Positions 29,990 to 38,951 of a stretch of DNA of 64,000 nt are shown piece by piece. Within the stretch, counting starts at the first letter, position 1. Each line of letters starts with the position of its first letter. Below the pieces are notes generated by a model. The model had not been told where the DNA came from. It made no database searches and was given only the letters and a program-made list of their open reading frames with translations. A program made the position numbers and the translations under genes. The stretch lies in contig NZ_BCZK01000009.1 of assembly GCF_001598695.1 (NCBI RefSeq), forward strand, positions 124,001 to 188,000, read 5' to 3'. Origin of the DNA: Klebsiella oxytoca NBRC 105695 (lineage in GTDB: Bacteria > Pseudomonadota > Gammaproteobacteria > Enterobacterales > Enterobacteriaceae).

Positions 29990-31402
29990 ATGAAAAAGTA
30001 CCAGCGGCTGGCGCAGCAGATTACCGAACAGATCGCGCTTGGGGTGTGGTTACCCGGCGACAGGTTGCCCTCGCTGCGCGAACAGGTGGTAAGCAGCGGA
30101 ATGAGTTTTATGACCGTTAGCCACGCCTATCAGCTACTGGAGAGCCAGGGACGCATCATCGCCCGTCCGCAGTCCGGCTATTATGTCGCGCCGCAGCCCA
30201 CTAAACCGCGGCAGCCCGCGCCGCCCGCCCAGGTAACGCGTGATGAAGCGGTTGATATCAACACTTATATCTTTGAAGTGCTGCAGGCCAGCCGCCAGGC
30301 CTCTATGTTGCCCTTCGCCTCGGCTTTTCCCGATCCGCGACTATTCCCCTTACCGCAGCTCAACCGCTCGCTGGCGCAGGTGAGCAAAACCGCAACCGCC
30401 ATGAGCGTGATTGAAAACCTGCCGCCGGGGAACGATGAACTGCGCCATGCGATTGCCCGGCGCTACGCGCTGCAGGGAATGAATATCTCGCCGGACGACA
30501 TCGTGATCACCGCCGGCGCGCTGGAAGCGCTGAACCTTAGTCTGCAGGCCGTCACCGAACCGGGCGATTGGGTGGTGGTGGAAAATCCCTGCTTCTACGG
30601 GGCGCTGCAGGCTCTTGAAAGATTGCGCCTGAAAGCGCTATCGGTGGCCACGGATGTTAAAGAGGGGATCGATCTCGCCGCGCTGGAGCAGGCGCTACAG
30701 AGCTATCCGGTGAAAGCCTGCTGGCTGATGACCAATGGGCAAAACCCGCTCGGCTTTACCCTCAGCGCGGAGAAAAAAGCGCGGCTGGTGGCGCTGCTGG
30801 CGCGCTATAACGTGATGCTGATTGAAGATGATGTTTACAGCGAGCTCTACTTTGGTCGTGAGAAACCGCTGCCGGCAAAATACTGGGATCGCGACGATAT
30901 GACGCTGCACTGCAGCTCCTTCTCCAAATGTCTGGTACCCGGGTTCCGTATCGGCTGGGTGGCGGCGGGCAAGCACGCCCGACGGATCCAGCAGCTACAG
31001 CTGATGAGTACGCTCTCCACCAGTTCGCCAATGCAGCTGGCGCTGGTCGATTACCTTTCGACTAAACGCTACGATGCCCACCTGCGCCGTTTACGCCGCC
31101 AGCTTGCCGAGCGCAAACAGCTGGCCTGGCAGGCCCTGCTGCGCCATCTTCCCGCAGAGGTAAAAATTCATCATAGCGATAGCGGTTATTTTCTCTGGCT
31201 TGAGCTTCCCGCCGGAGCCGATGCGGGGGAGCTGAGCGCTCGCGCGCTGGCGTATAACATCAGCATTGCGCCGGGGAAAATGTTTTCCACCACCGCCAGC
31301 TGGACTTCATTCTTCCGCTTTAATACCGCGTGGGGCTGGGGCGAAAAAGAGGAGCTGGGGGTTAAACGCCTGGGCGAACTGATTCGCGAAATGCTGGCTT
31401 AG
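29990..31402 (+). CDS. ydcR: MocR-type (GntR/aminotransferase) regulator YdcR
   Basis: A 470-residue fusion protein. Residues 1-70 are a GntR winged helix (LAQQITEQIALGVWLPGDRLPSLREQVVSSGMSFMTVSHAYQLLESQGRI); residues 100-465 are a class I aminotransferase domain with the PLP lysine at about Lys313 in SSFSKCLVPGFRIGW and the acidic pair in LIEDDVY (279-281). Nearly identical to E. coli YdcR, whose target and ligand are not settled; E. coli ydcR lies next to ydcSTUV and may control it. The ATG at 29990 has GGAT before it. Confidence 0.94.
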   Translation: MKKYQRLAQQITEQIALGVWLPGDRLPSLREQVVSSGMSFMTVSHAYQLLESQGRIIARPQSGYYVAPQPTKPRQPAPPAQVTRDEAVDINTYIFEVLQASRQASMLPFASAFPDPRLFPLPQLNRSLAQVSKTATAMSVIENLPPGNDELRHAIARRYALQGMNISPDDIVITAGALEALNLSLQAVTEPGDWVVVENPCFYGALQALERLRLKALSVATDVKEGIDLAALEQALQSYPVKACWLMTNGQNPLGFTLSAEKKARLVALLARYNVMLIEDDVYSELYFGREKPLPAKYWDRDDMTLHCSSFSKCLVPGFRIGWVAAGKHARRIQQLQLMSTLSTSSPMQLALVDYLSTKRYDAHLRRLRRQLAERKQLAWQALLRHLPAEVKIHHSDSGYFLWLELPAGADAGELSARALAYNISIAPGKMFSTTASWTSFFRFNTAWGWGEKEELGVKRLGELIREMLA

Positions 31403-31503
31403 CGTTATTTATTTCCCGCCAGTGATACCGGGCCGAAAAATAAGCCGGCGAACAGGTGGGTTATTATTTTACTGATGCCAACCATAGGAAATTCGCATAG
31501 TCG

Positions 31504-31532
31504 TATTGCCTCGCTAACTCCTTGTCTATAAT
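31504..31532 (+). promoter_or_regulatory. Promoter of the ydcSTUV-patD operon
   Basis: TATTGC (31504-31509), 17-base spacer, TATAAT (31527-31532) with a C just before the -10. The C and the weak -35 fit a sigma-S-type promoter, as known for ydcS in E. coli. About 160 bases of leader follow. Confidence 0.5.
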
Positions 31533-31694
31533 CCATAAAGTTATTCCGTGTATGCCGTTTTTTGCGTAATGCGCCCCTTGTCACAACCTGAATAAATTTC
31601 CCCGGGGGCCCCAGGCGCGCCGTCTACTGTTATGAAGGAAGATATTTTTACGGCACGGCTGCCGCTCATTTTCTTGTGACAGGAGTATGACCCG

Positions 31695-32840
31695 ATGAGC
31701 AAAAAAATTGCCCGTGGCAGCCTTTGCGTGCTGGGGATGGTTTTCCTGACGGCGCAGGCCGCCGAGCCGCCGACTTCTCTCGATAAAGGCGAAGGTCGTC
31801 TCGATATTATTGCCTGGCCGGGATATATCGAGCGGGGACAAACCGATAAAAGCTACGACTGGGTGAGCCAGTTTGAAAAAGAGTCCGGCTGTCAGGTTAA
31901 TGTCAAAACCGCCGCCACGTCCGATGAGATGGTCAGCCTGATGGCAAAAGGAGGCTATGACCTGATCACCGCGTCCGGCGACGCTTCGCTGCGCCTGATT
32001 ATGGGTAAGCGCGTGCAGCCGATTAACACTGCGCTGATTGCTAACTGGCACTCCCTCGACCCGCGCGTGGAAAAAGGCGCGTGGTTTAACGTCGGCGGAC
32101 AGGTCTACGGCACTCCGTACCAGTGGGGGCCAAACCTGCTGATGTACAACAGCAAAACCTTCCCGACGCCGCCGGATAGCTGGAGCGTGGTGTTCGTAAA
32201 ACAAAATCTGCCGGACGGCAAAACCAATCAGGGCCGCGTACAGGCTTATGATGGGCCGATTTATATTGCCGACGCCGCGCTATTCGTTAAAGCCACTCAG
32301 CCGCAGCTGGGTATTAATGATCCCTATCAACTTACCGAAGCGCAGTATCAGGCGGTACTGAAAGTCCTGCGCGAACAGCACCCGCTGATCCACCGCTACT
32401 GGCACGATACCACCGTGCAGATGAGCGATTTTAAAAACGAAGGCGTGGTGGCCTCCAGCGCCTGGCCCTATCAGGCCAACGGTCTGAAAGCGGAAGGCCA
32501 GCCGATTGCCACCGTTTTTCCGAAAGAGGGCGTCACCGGCTGGGCGGATACCACTATGCTGCACAGCGATGCTAAACATCCGGTTTGCGCTTATAAATGG
32601 ATGAACTGGTCGCTCACCCCGAAAGTGCAGGGGGATGTCGCCGCCTGGTTTGGTTCGCTGCCGGTCGTACCTGCGGGTTGCAAAGCCAGCGCGCTGCTCG
32701 GGGATCAAGGCTGCGAAACCAATGGTTACAACGAATTCGCCAAAATTGCGTTCTGGAAAACGCCGGTTGCCGAAGGCGGGAAATTCGTCCCCTACAGCCG
32801 CTGGACGCAGGATTACATCGCGATTATGGGCGGTCGTTAA
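31695..32840 (+). CDS. ydcS: YdcS, periplasmic binding protein (putrescine/spermidine type)
   Basis: A 381-residue substrate-binding protein, the same length as E. coli YdcS. It has a Sec signal peptide ending near A-Q-A (23) and then EPPTSLDKGEGRLDIIAWPGYIERGQTDKSYDWV; most of the rest is nearly identical to E. coli. It delivers substrate to YdcTUV in the periplasm; the E. coli protein has also been described with polyhydroxybutyrate synthase activity. The start has an AGGAG site. The downstream patD suggests putrescine or a related amine as substrate, since PatD oxidises the aldehyde made from putrescine. Confidence 0.95.
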   Translation: MSKKIARGSLCVLGMVFLTAQAAEPPTSLDKGEGRLDIIAWPGYIERGQTDKSYDWVSQFEKESGCQVNVKTAATSDEMVSLMAKGGYDLITASGDASLRLIMGKRVQPINTALIANWHSLDPRVEKGAWFNVGGQVYGTPYQWGPNLLMYNSKTFPTPPDSWSVVFVKQNLPDGKTNQGRVQAYDGPIYIADAALFVKATQPQLGINDPYQLTEAQYQAVLKVLREQHPLIHRYWHDTTVQMSDFKNEGVVASSAWPYQANGLKAEGQPIATVFPKEGVTGWADTTMLHSDAKHPVCAYKWMNWSLTPKVQGDVAAWFGSLPVVPAGCKASALLGDQGCETNGYNEFAKIAFWKTPVAEGGKFVPYSRWTQDYIAIMGGR

Positions 32841-32859
32841 GTCGCCGGAGGCGAAGAAC

Positions 32860-33870
32860 ATGCACGCGGTAGAGCTGGATAATGTTTCGCGCCTGTACGG
32901 CGACGTGCGGGCGGTGGATGGCGTCAGCATCGCTATTCGCGACGGCGAGTTTTTCTCTATGCTGGGGCCATCCGGCTCCGGCAAAACCACCTGCCTGCGC
33001 CTGATTGCCGGATTTGAACAGCTTTCGGGCGGGACGATACGTATTTTTGGCCAACCGGCCAGCGCGCTGCCGCCCTGGCAGCGCGATGTGAATACCGTTT
33101 TCCAGGATTATGCGCTGTTTCCTCATATGTCGGTACTCGATAACGTCGCCTACGGGTTGATGGTTAAGGGGATCGGCAAAAAGGAGCGCCACGCCCGTGC
33201 GCAGGAGGCGCTGGAGAAAGTGGCGCTCGCTTTTGTGCATGCGCGCAAGCCTTCTCAGCTTTCCGGCGGCCAGCGCCAGCGGGTAGCCATCGCCCGGGCG
33301 CTGGTGAATCAGCCCAGGGTCCTGCTGCTGGATGAACCGCTGGGGGCACTGGATCTAAAACTGCGCGAACAGATGCAGCTGGAGCTGAAAAAACTGCAGC
33401 AGGCGCTGGGCATCACCTTCATTTTTGTGACCCACGATCAGGGAGAGGCTCTGTCGATGTCTGACCGCGTGGCGGTCTTTAATCAGGGACGCATTGAGCA
33501 GGTTGATGCGCCTCAGGATCTCTATTTGCGGCCAAGAACGGCGTTTGTCGCCGGGTTTGTCGGTACCGCCAACGTGTTTAGCAGCGAGCTGGCGCAGAAG
33601 CTGTGCGCGATGACGGGCGCCTGGTCGCTGCGTCCGGAGCATATTCGGCTGAATGCCGGCGGGGAGGTGCAGATTCAGGGGATCGTGCAGGCGGTGCAGT
33701 ATATGGGCGCCGCCACGCGCGTCGAGCTGAAGCTGGCTGACGGCGAGAAGCTGCTGGTGAGTCAGGCGAATGTCGATGGTCAGGCTGCGCTGAACGCCCC
33801 TCCGGTAGGGCAACAGGTGCTGGCTTCATGGTCGCGTGCGGCGATGGTCCCCCTGGAGAGCGGAGGGTGA
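32860..33870 (+). CDS. ydcT: YdcT, ABC transporter ATPase
   Basis: A 336-residue ATPase of the spermidine/putrescine (PotA/FbpC) class. Walker A GPSGSGKT at 36-43, ABC signature LSGGQRQR, Walker B LLLDEPLGALD, and a C-terminal TOBE-type regulatory domain (about 250-330). The start at 32860 is right for the domain; the open frame extends upstream only because ydcS is open in that frame. It lies 19 bases behind ydcS and one base before ydcU. Confidence 0.95.
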   Translation: MHAVELDNVSRLYGDVRAVDGVSIAIRDGEFFSMLGPSGSGKTTCLRLIAGFEQLSGGTIRIFGQPASALPPWQRDVNTVFQDYALFPHMSVLDNVAYGLMVKGIGKKERHARAQEALEKVALAFVHARKPSQLSGGQRQRVAIARALVNQPRVLLLDEPLGALDLKLREQMQLELKKLQQALGITFIFVTHDQGEALSMSDRVAVFNQGRIEQVDAPQDLYLRPRTAFVAGFVGTANVFSSELAQKLCAMTGAWSLRPEHIRLNAGGEVQIQGIVQAVQYMGAATRVELKLADGEKLLVSQANVDGQAALNAPPVGQQVLASWSRAAMVPLESGG

Positions 33871-33871
33871 T

Positions 33872-34801
33872 ATGACGATGGCGATACCCTCTGCCGGAGG
33901 CGGACGCCTGGCCGGCACCTTCTGGCGTCATCCCTCGCTGGCTCTGTTTCTGCTACTGCTGGGGCCGCTCATGTGGTTTGGCATTGTCTATCTGGGGTCG
34001 TTGTTGACCCTTTTGTGGCAAAGTTTCTATACCTTTGATGATTTCACCATGTCGGTCACCAACGACCTGACGCTGGCCAATCTGCGCGCGCTGTTTAATC
34101 CGGCTAACTACGACATTATTGTGCGCACGCTGGTGATGGCGCTATCGGTGACCGTCGCCAGCGCGATTCTGGCACTGCCCATGGCCTGGTATATGGCCCG
34201 CTATACCCGTGGCAAGATGAAAGCCTTTTTCTATATCGCCGTGATGTTGCCGATGTGGGCGAGCTATATCGTCAAAGCCTATGCCTGGACGCTGCTGCTG
34301 GCTAAAGATGGCGTCGCCCAGTGGTTCCTGCGCCATCTTGGTCTGGAAAGCGTACTGAGCATGGTGCTGACGATCCCGGCGGTCGGCGGCAATACGCTGT
34401 CGACCTCTGGGCTGGGGCGCTTCCTAGTGTTCGTCTATATCTGGCTGCCGTTTATGATCCTGCCGGTGCAGGCGGCGCTGGAACGCCTGCCGTCTTCATT
34501 GCTGCAGGCCTCCGCCGATCTTGGCGCCCGTCCGCGCCAGACCTTTCGCTATGTGGTGCTGCCGTTAGCGATCCCCGGCATTGCGGCGGGGTCCATTTTT
34601 ACCTTCTCCCTGACGCTGGGCGATTTTATCGTGCCGCAGTTGGTGGGGCCGCCGGGATTCTTTATCGGCAATATGGTCTATTCCCAGCAGGGGGCGATTG
34701 GCAACATGCCGATGGCGGCGGCGTTTACCCTGGTGCCCATTGTACTGATTGCCCTCTATCTGGCGTTCGTGAAACGTCTGGGAGCATTTGATGCACTCTG
34801 A
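33872..34801 (+). CDS. ydcU: YdcU, ABC transporter permease
   Basis: A 309-residue inner-membrane permease of the PotB type with six helices after a short cytosolic lead. The EAA-like loop ([29 protein letters not shown]) that contacts the ATPase is near residue 210. The start at 33872 has a GGAGGG site overlapping the ydcT stop. It pairs with YdcV. Confidence 0.94.
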   Translation: MTMAIPSAGGGRLAGTFWRHPSLALFLLLLGPLMWFGIVYLGSLLTLLWQSFYTFDDFTMSVTNDLTLANLRALFNPANYDIIVRTLVMALSVTVASAILALPMAWYMARYTRGKMKAFFYIAVMLPMWASYIVKAYAWTLLLAKDGVAQWFLRHLGLESVLSMVLTIPAVGGNTLSTSGLGRFLVFVYIWLPFMILPVQAALERLPSSLLQASADLGARPRQTFRYVVLPLAIPGIAAGSIFTFSLTLGDFIVPQLVGPPGFFIGNMVYSQQGAIGNMPMAAAFTLVPIVLIALYLAFVKRLGAFDAL

Positions 34802-35597
34802 TCGCGCACCGCTATTCCTGAAGGTCGCCACCTGGGGTGGCGTGATATTCCTGCATTTCCCGCTGCTGATTATCGCTCTCTACGCATTCAATACCGAAGA
34901 CGCCGCCTTCAGCTTTCCGCCTGCAGGCCTGACGCTGCGCTGGTTTAGCGAAGCGGCGGGGCGTAGCGATATTATCGATTCCGTGACGTTGTCACTTAAA
35001 ATCGCCGCGCTGTCGACCGCCATCGCTCTCGTACTTGGCACGCTGGCTGCAGGTGCGCTGTGGCGCAGCACGTTTTTTGGCAAAAACGCCGTGTCGCTAC
35101 TGCTGCTATTACCAATTGCGCTGCCCGGCATTATTACCGGGCTTGCGCTGCTGACCGCCTTTAAGGCCGTCAATCTGGAACCCGGGCTGCTGACTATCGT
35201 CGTGGGACACGCGACCTTCTGCGTGGTCGTGGTATTTAACAACGTGATTGCCCGCTTTCGCCGCACTTCATGGAGTCTGGTGGAAGCGTCGATGGATTTA
35301 GGCGCAACCGGCTGGCAAACCTTTCGTTACGTGGTACTGCCCAATCTGGGATCGGCGCTGCTGGCGGGGGGAATGCTGGCGTTTGCTCTGTCGTTTGATG
35401 AAATTATCGTGACCACGTTTACCGCCGGGCACGAGCGTACGCTGCCGCTCTGGTTGCTTAATCAGCTCGGGCGCCCGCGCGATGTCCCGGTCACTAACGT
35501 CGTCGCGCTGCTGGTCATGCTGGTGACGATGTTTCCGATTCTGGGGGCCTGGTGGCTCACTCGTGACGGCGACATCAGCGCGGAAAACGGAAAATAA
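34791..35597 (+). CDS. ydcV: YdcV, ABC transporter permease
   Basis: A 268-residue PotC-type permease with six helices and the loop [32 protein letters not shown] near residue 165. Its ATG at 34791 lies inside the end of ydcU (11-base overlap) and has GGGAG upstream, so the two permeases are made in step. A TTG three bases earlier is in frame but less likely. Confidence 0.94.
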   Translation: MHSDRAPLFLKVATWGGVIFLHFPLLIIALYAFNTEDAAFSFPPAGLTLRWFSEAAGRSDIIDSVTLSLKIAALSTAIALVLGTLAAGALWRSTFFGKNAVSLLLLLPIALPGIITGLALLTAFKAVNLEPGLLTIVVGHATFCVVVVFNNVIARFRRTSWSLVEASMDLGATGWQTFRYVVLPNLGSALLAGGMLAFALSFDEIIVTTFTAGHERTLPLWLLNQLGRPRDVPVTNVVALLVMLVTMFPILGAWWLTRDGDISAENGK

Positions 35598-35619
35598 AAA
35601 ACCGATACAGGATAATGCT

Positions 35620-37047
35620 ATGCAAAATAACCTTTTGATAAACGGTAAGTTAGTGGCTGGCGAAGGCGAGACTGTGCCGGTGTTTAATCCAGCCACCGGC
35701 GAAGAGATTTTGTCGATTGCGGAGGCCTCTGCGACGCAGGTTGATGCCGCGGTTGACGCCGCTGACCTGGCCTTTGCCGGCTGGAGTCAGACGACGCCGA
35801 AAACCCGCGCCGAATGCCTGCTGCGGCTGGCGGATCTGATTACTGAACATGCCCAGGAGCTGGCTCAACTGGAGTCGTTGAACTGCGGCAAACCGCTGCA
35901 CTGCGTGGTCAACGATGAGCTACCGGCGGTTGCCGATGTTTTCCGATTTTTCGCCGGTGCAGCGCGCTGTCTGCCGGGTATGGCGGCAGGTGAATACCTC
36001 GAAGGCCACACCTCGATGATCCGCCGCGATCCGGTCGGCGTGGTGGCTTCTATCGCGCCGTGGAACTATCCGCTCATGATGGCGGCCTGGAAACTGGCGC
36101 CAGCGCTGGCGGCAGGCAACTGCGTGGTAATAAAACCCTCTGAGATCACTCCGCTCACCGCGCTGAAGTTAGGTGAACTGGCGCAGGAGATTTTCCCCGC
36201 CGGGGTGCTTAATGTCCTGTTCGGGCGCGGAGCAACCGTCGGCGATCCGCTGACCGCCCATGCCCGGGTTCGCATGGTGTCGCTAACCGGCTCGATTGCT
36301 ACCGGCGCGCATATTATCGGCCATACCGCGGCGTCGATTAAGCGAACCCATATGGAGCTGGGCGGGAAGGCGCCGGTTATCGTTTTTGATGATGCGGATA
36401 TTGACGCGGTGGTGGAGGGGGTACGGACCTTTGGGTTTTATAACGCCGGTCAGGACTGTACCGCCGCCTGCCGCATTTACGCGCAGGCCGGAATCTATGA
36501 CCAACTGGTGGAAAAGCTCGGCGCGGCGGTCGCCAGCCTGAAGATTGGACCGCCGGACGATGAAACGACCGAACTGGGCCCGCTGAGCTCGCAGGCGCAT
36601 CTGGACAGGGTCAGCGCCGCCGTCGATGCGGCTCGTGCCTTGCCGCATATTCAGGTGGTGACCGGCGGCAGCAAAGCGCCGGGCAATGGTTACTACTTCC
36701 AGCCCACGCTGCTGGCAGGGGCGAAGCAGGACGATGCGATTGTGCAGCGGGAGGTTTTTGGTCCGGTTGTCAGCATCACCGCATTTAGCGATGAAGAGCA
36801 AGCGCTGTGCTGGGCCAACGATTCCCAATATGGTCTTGCCTCGTCGGTATGGACTCGCGATGTCGGCAGAGCGCACCGGCTCAGCGCCCGCCTGCAGTAT
36901 GGCTGTACCTGGGTCAATACGCATTTTATGCTGGTTAGCGAAATGCCGCATGGCGGGCAGAAGCTCTCCGGCTACGGCAAGGATATGTCGATGTATGGCC
37001 TGGAGGATTATACGACCATCCGTCATGTGATGATCAAGCACGGGTAG
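35620..37047 (+). CDS. patD: Gamma-aminobutyraldehyde dehydrogenase PatD
   Basis: A 475-residue NAD-dependent aldehyde dehydrogenase, one residue longer than E. coli PatD (YdcW). It oxidises 4-aminobutyraldehyde, made from putrescine by PatA, to 4-aminobutyrate. Catalytic Cys280 ([11 protein letters not shown]) and Glu246 (HMELGGKAP) are present, and the [15 protein letters not shown] and [31 protein letters not shown] blocks match E. coli. It starts 22 bases after ydcV with an AGGA site. It is the last gene of the ydcSTUV operon, tying uptake to amine degradation. Confidence 0.96.
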   Translation: MQNNLLINGKLVAGEGETVPVFNPATGEEILSIAEASATQVDAAVDAADLAFAGWSQTTPKTRAECLLRLADLITEHAQELAQLESLNCGKPLHCVVNDELPAVADVFRFFAGAARCLPGMAAGEYLEGHTSMIRRDPVGVVASIAPWNYPLMMAAWKLAPALAAGNCVVIKPSEITPLTALKLGELAQEIFPAGVLNVLFGRGATVGDPLTAHARVRMVSLTGSIATGAHIIGHTAASIKRTHMELGGKAPVIVFDDADIDAVVEGVRTFGFYNAGQDCTAACRIYAQAGIYDQLVEKLGAAVASLKIGPPDDETTELGPLSSQAHLDRVSAAVDAARALPHIQVVTGGSKAPGNGYYFQPTLLAGAKQDDAIVQREVFGPVVSITAFSDEEQALCWANDSQYGLASSVWTRDVGRAHRLSARLQYGCTWVNTHFMLVSEMPHGGQKLSGYGKDMSMYGLEDYTTIRHVMIKHG

Positions 37048-37099
37048 AGGATGAGTGATTCAGATTAGCCTGCTAATAGTTACCATAGCAAAAAATGTT

Positions 37100-37255
37100 A
37101 AAACAGAAGCGTGCGTTTATGAGAATATTCTTAAGCCCCTTCAAGAGCTAAGCCATGATGAGTGCCGGAGATAAGCGCCGGGTGGGGCCGGTTAGTCCTC
37201 GGGGCGAGGGATGCGCTCTTCCGGGTCCTCTCGTTAACTGACGGAAAAGTTCGCC
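37100..37255 (+). ncRNA. Possible small RNA or long operon trailer before a strong terminator
   Basis: The stretch has no convincing frame, turns GC-rich and self-complementary (GCCGGAG, CGCCGGG, GGGGCCGG, CCTCGGGGCGAGG) and ends in a strong terminator over 200 bases after the patD stop. It could be an independent RNA or a structured 3' end from the operon. Confidence 0.3.
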
Positions 37256-37284
37256 AGCCCCTGCAGGCAATGCAGGGGCTTTTT
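37256..37284 (+). terminator. Strong intrinsic terminator downstream of patD
   Basis: AGCCCCTGCA (37256-37265), GGCAA loop, TGCAGGGGCT (37271-37280), TTTT; ten perfect pairs. Confidence 0.9.
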
Positions 37285-37389
37285 GTTGCGCTGGAGATAT
37301 TAACTTGTTGCTGTGATTTTGCCTGATATCAGGTCATCAGAAATTAAATACGTACGGCGTTATTTATTTTTTGGCAAATGATTAACAGG

Positions 37390-37512
37390 CTAACGTTTGT
37401 TTTTTTTGCTCGGTAAACTTGATTGACGACGCTCGCGAACATAAGAAAAAAGATTATAAATTGCAGCAATAAGTAAAATTAACGCCACAATAAGCACGGC
37501 GATTCCGGACAT
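37390..37512 (-). CDS. 40-residue single-span membrane protein
   Basis: Too short for most gene finders but convincing: the ATG at 37512 has a very strong GAGGTGG ribosome site at good spacing, and the frame runs 40 codons to a TAG. Residues 3-22 are a pure hydrophobic helix (GIAVLIVALILLIAAIYNLF), followed by a basic tail (SYVRERRQSSLPSKKNKR), so the C-terminus should face the cytosol. It resembles the short 'small membrane protein' family that I remember from Klebsiella, function unknown. It stands alone in AT-rich DNA, opposite in direction to patD. Confidence 0.7.
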   Translation of the reverse strand: MSGIAVLIVALILLIAAIYNLFSYVRERRQSSLPSKKNKR

Positions 37513-38079
37513 GTACCACCTCAAAAAGCAATGAGTAAAAAACAAGCTTCGCATAACTTGTAATTATGAATGTATGATTTTATGCGAAACAAGGCAAATG
37601 ATATTTCTTATCATTTAAAATCGACAGAAAAGTTTTATCGCTATTTTGGTTTTGTAAGCTATTGATAAGTAATGGTGTTTTGTCTTTTTAACCCGTTTTA
37701 CTGCATCCTGGCCGCCATCGAACCCGCTAATAATGATGATCGCCTCTTGGCTCAATGCTGATGATTGGATAAAGAATAGTGAACAATTGCCCTGCGACAG
37801 GAAAGGCCCGTGAGCTTCGGAGAATAGCGCGCAGCGCTGATTGCGGCAAATGAGGCTTATTTAAACTTAAGCCATCAAATATATAACCATATAAATAAAG
37901 GTGTTATTAACTGCGGGTTGTGAGAATAAGTTCTGAAAGGCAAGAGATATTCATTTATCGCCATTAATATTTTCGTGCCCCCCTTTAAATTTAGCGAATA
38001 TGTAATGCTTATGTTAAATAAGCCGCGATGATGACGGCTGGTGGGGCAGGGAAGCGGGTTTGACTTTATATAGCCGCTC
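37513..38079. other. AT-rich intergenic region
   Basis: About 570 bases with low GC compared with the flanks. It contains the promoter of the 40-residue protein (minus strand) and probably that of the small exported protein to the right (plus strand). Scattered frames are short and have no good ribosome sites. I see no tRNA, insertion sequence or clear inverted repeats. Confidence 0.5.
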
Positions 38080-38124
38080 ATGCGAACATTCGGCGCAATT
38101 TGTTGCTTCGACGTTGATATAGTT

Positions 38125-38364
38125 TTGAAAAAAATAGCGTGTTTTCTCTTCATGGCCTGCGCCACAGCGATGCTTTACGGGAATTTTCCCGCTAAACAGA
38201 TTGTTGATTGTGAAAAACAGGGCGTAGCAGAAGCGGTTTGCGCTGCGGCCGCGTGGGACAGTGAAAAAGTTGACCTGCTCCCGGCGTGGGATCCTGAATT
38301 GCAGAAGCTGATGACCGTGCAACAACACGCCTCTGCAGCTGAGGCTGGCGCTATTAAATCGTAA
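38125..38364 (+). CDS. Small probable exported protein of unknown function
   Basis: I do not recognise it. The frame ends exactly at a strong terminator, which supports it being real. A TTG start at 38125 gives a signal-peptide-like lead (LKKIACFLFMACATAMLYG) and about 60 further residues with two cysteines (VDCEKQG...EAVCAAA) and a tryptophan-proline-rich segment (AWDSEKVDLLPAWDPELQKLM). The start is uncertain: an ATG at 38080 lengthens it with an implausible lead and an ATG at 38152 shortens the signal; none has a good ribosome site. It lies between the 40-residue protein and yncL. Confidence 0.5.
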   Translation: MKKIACFLFMACATAMLYGNFPAKQIVDCEKQGVAEAVCAAAAWDSEKVDLLPAWDPELQKLMTVQQHASAAEAGAIKS

Positions 38365-38392
38365 AAAAGCAGCCTTCAAAGGCTGCTTTTTT
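38363..38392. terminator. Bidirectional terminator
   Basis: AAAAAAGCAGCC-TTCAAA-GGCTGCTTTTTT: a perfect stem with T runs on both strands, between the convergent small exported-protein gene and yncL. Confidence 0.95.
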
Positions 38393-38416
38393 AGGTTTCA
38401 TTGCTGAGTAAAATCG

Positions 38417-38509
38417 CTAAAACCAACCAAAACGAACGGACAACAGGCCGATTAGCGCAAGCGCTGCGCCGACATTTATCAGAAGGACGGTTTTGCTGGA
38501 AACATCCAT
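38417..38509 (-). CDS. yncL: YncL, 30-residue membrane protein
   Basis: A 30-residue single-span protein: MDVSSKTVLLINVGAALAL then IGLLSVRFGWF. E. coli YncL (31 residues, stress-induced, inner membrane) has the same opening N/D-V-S-S-x-T-V-x-LIN and the same RFGWF ending, so this is its orthologue. A strong AAGGTGG ribosome site precedes the ATG at 38509. Position just left of ortT is also as in E. coli. Function unknown. Confidence 0.85.
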   Translation of the reverse strand: MDVSSKTVLLINVGAALALIGLLSVRFGWF

Positions 38510-38706
38510 AACGCCACCTTAATGAATTAGCCTCTACAGTTATAGTACGAGGTCAAAGGTTGCGCTATCGGACTAAGCCGAATCGGGCGTATTTCTGAAA
38601 ATTAAAGCCGTGACTCGTTTTATTATGCCATAAACTCTGACGTACGCTGGGGTACGAAAAGGCATCGCTTGACGCGAAAATGCCTCTCAGGGAAGGAAGA
38701 AGAAAA

Positions 38707-38880
38707 ATGACGTTGTACCAGAAAATGCTGGTTTTTTATGCAGTTATGGGCTGTATCTGCGCGGTAATAAGCTGGTTCTTAACGAAAGAGAGCCGCTGGA
38801 TCCGCCTGCTGGCGGCGCTGCTGATTGGCGCGACATGGCCGTTCAGCTTTCCCATGGCGCTGCTGGTCTCTTTGTTCTGA
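38707..38880 (+). CDS. ortT: OrtT, GhoT-like orphan membrane toxin
   Basis: A 57-residue protein with two membrane helices. MTLYQKMLVFYAVMG...IRLLAALLIGATWPFSFPMALLVSLF matches E. coli OrtT (YdcX) along its whole length. OrtT is a membrane-damaging protein that acts without a known antitoxin and reduces growth under stringent stress. The ATG at 38707 has an AAGGAAG site; the frame opens further left (38680) without one. Divergent from yncL. Confidence 0.9.
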   Translation: MTLYQKMLVFYAVMGCICAVISWFLTKESRWIRLLAALLIGATWPFSFPMALLVSLF

Positions 38881-38951
38881 TTGAAAAATCGATGGCTAAC
38901 TTTTAGTGATGACTGTATAAAAAAACAGGCTCAACTAACGGATGATCTTCG

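Noticed and set aside
37875-38379. Minus-strand frames of 96 and 121 codons in the small-protein region
   Set aside because: They run antisense to the exported-protein gene, lack ribosome sites and have no sensible composition.
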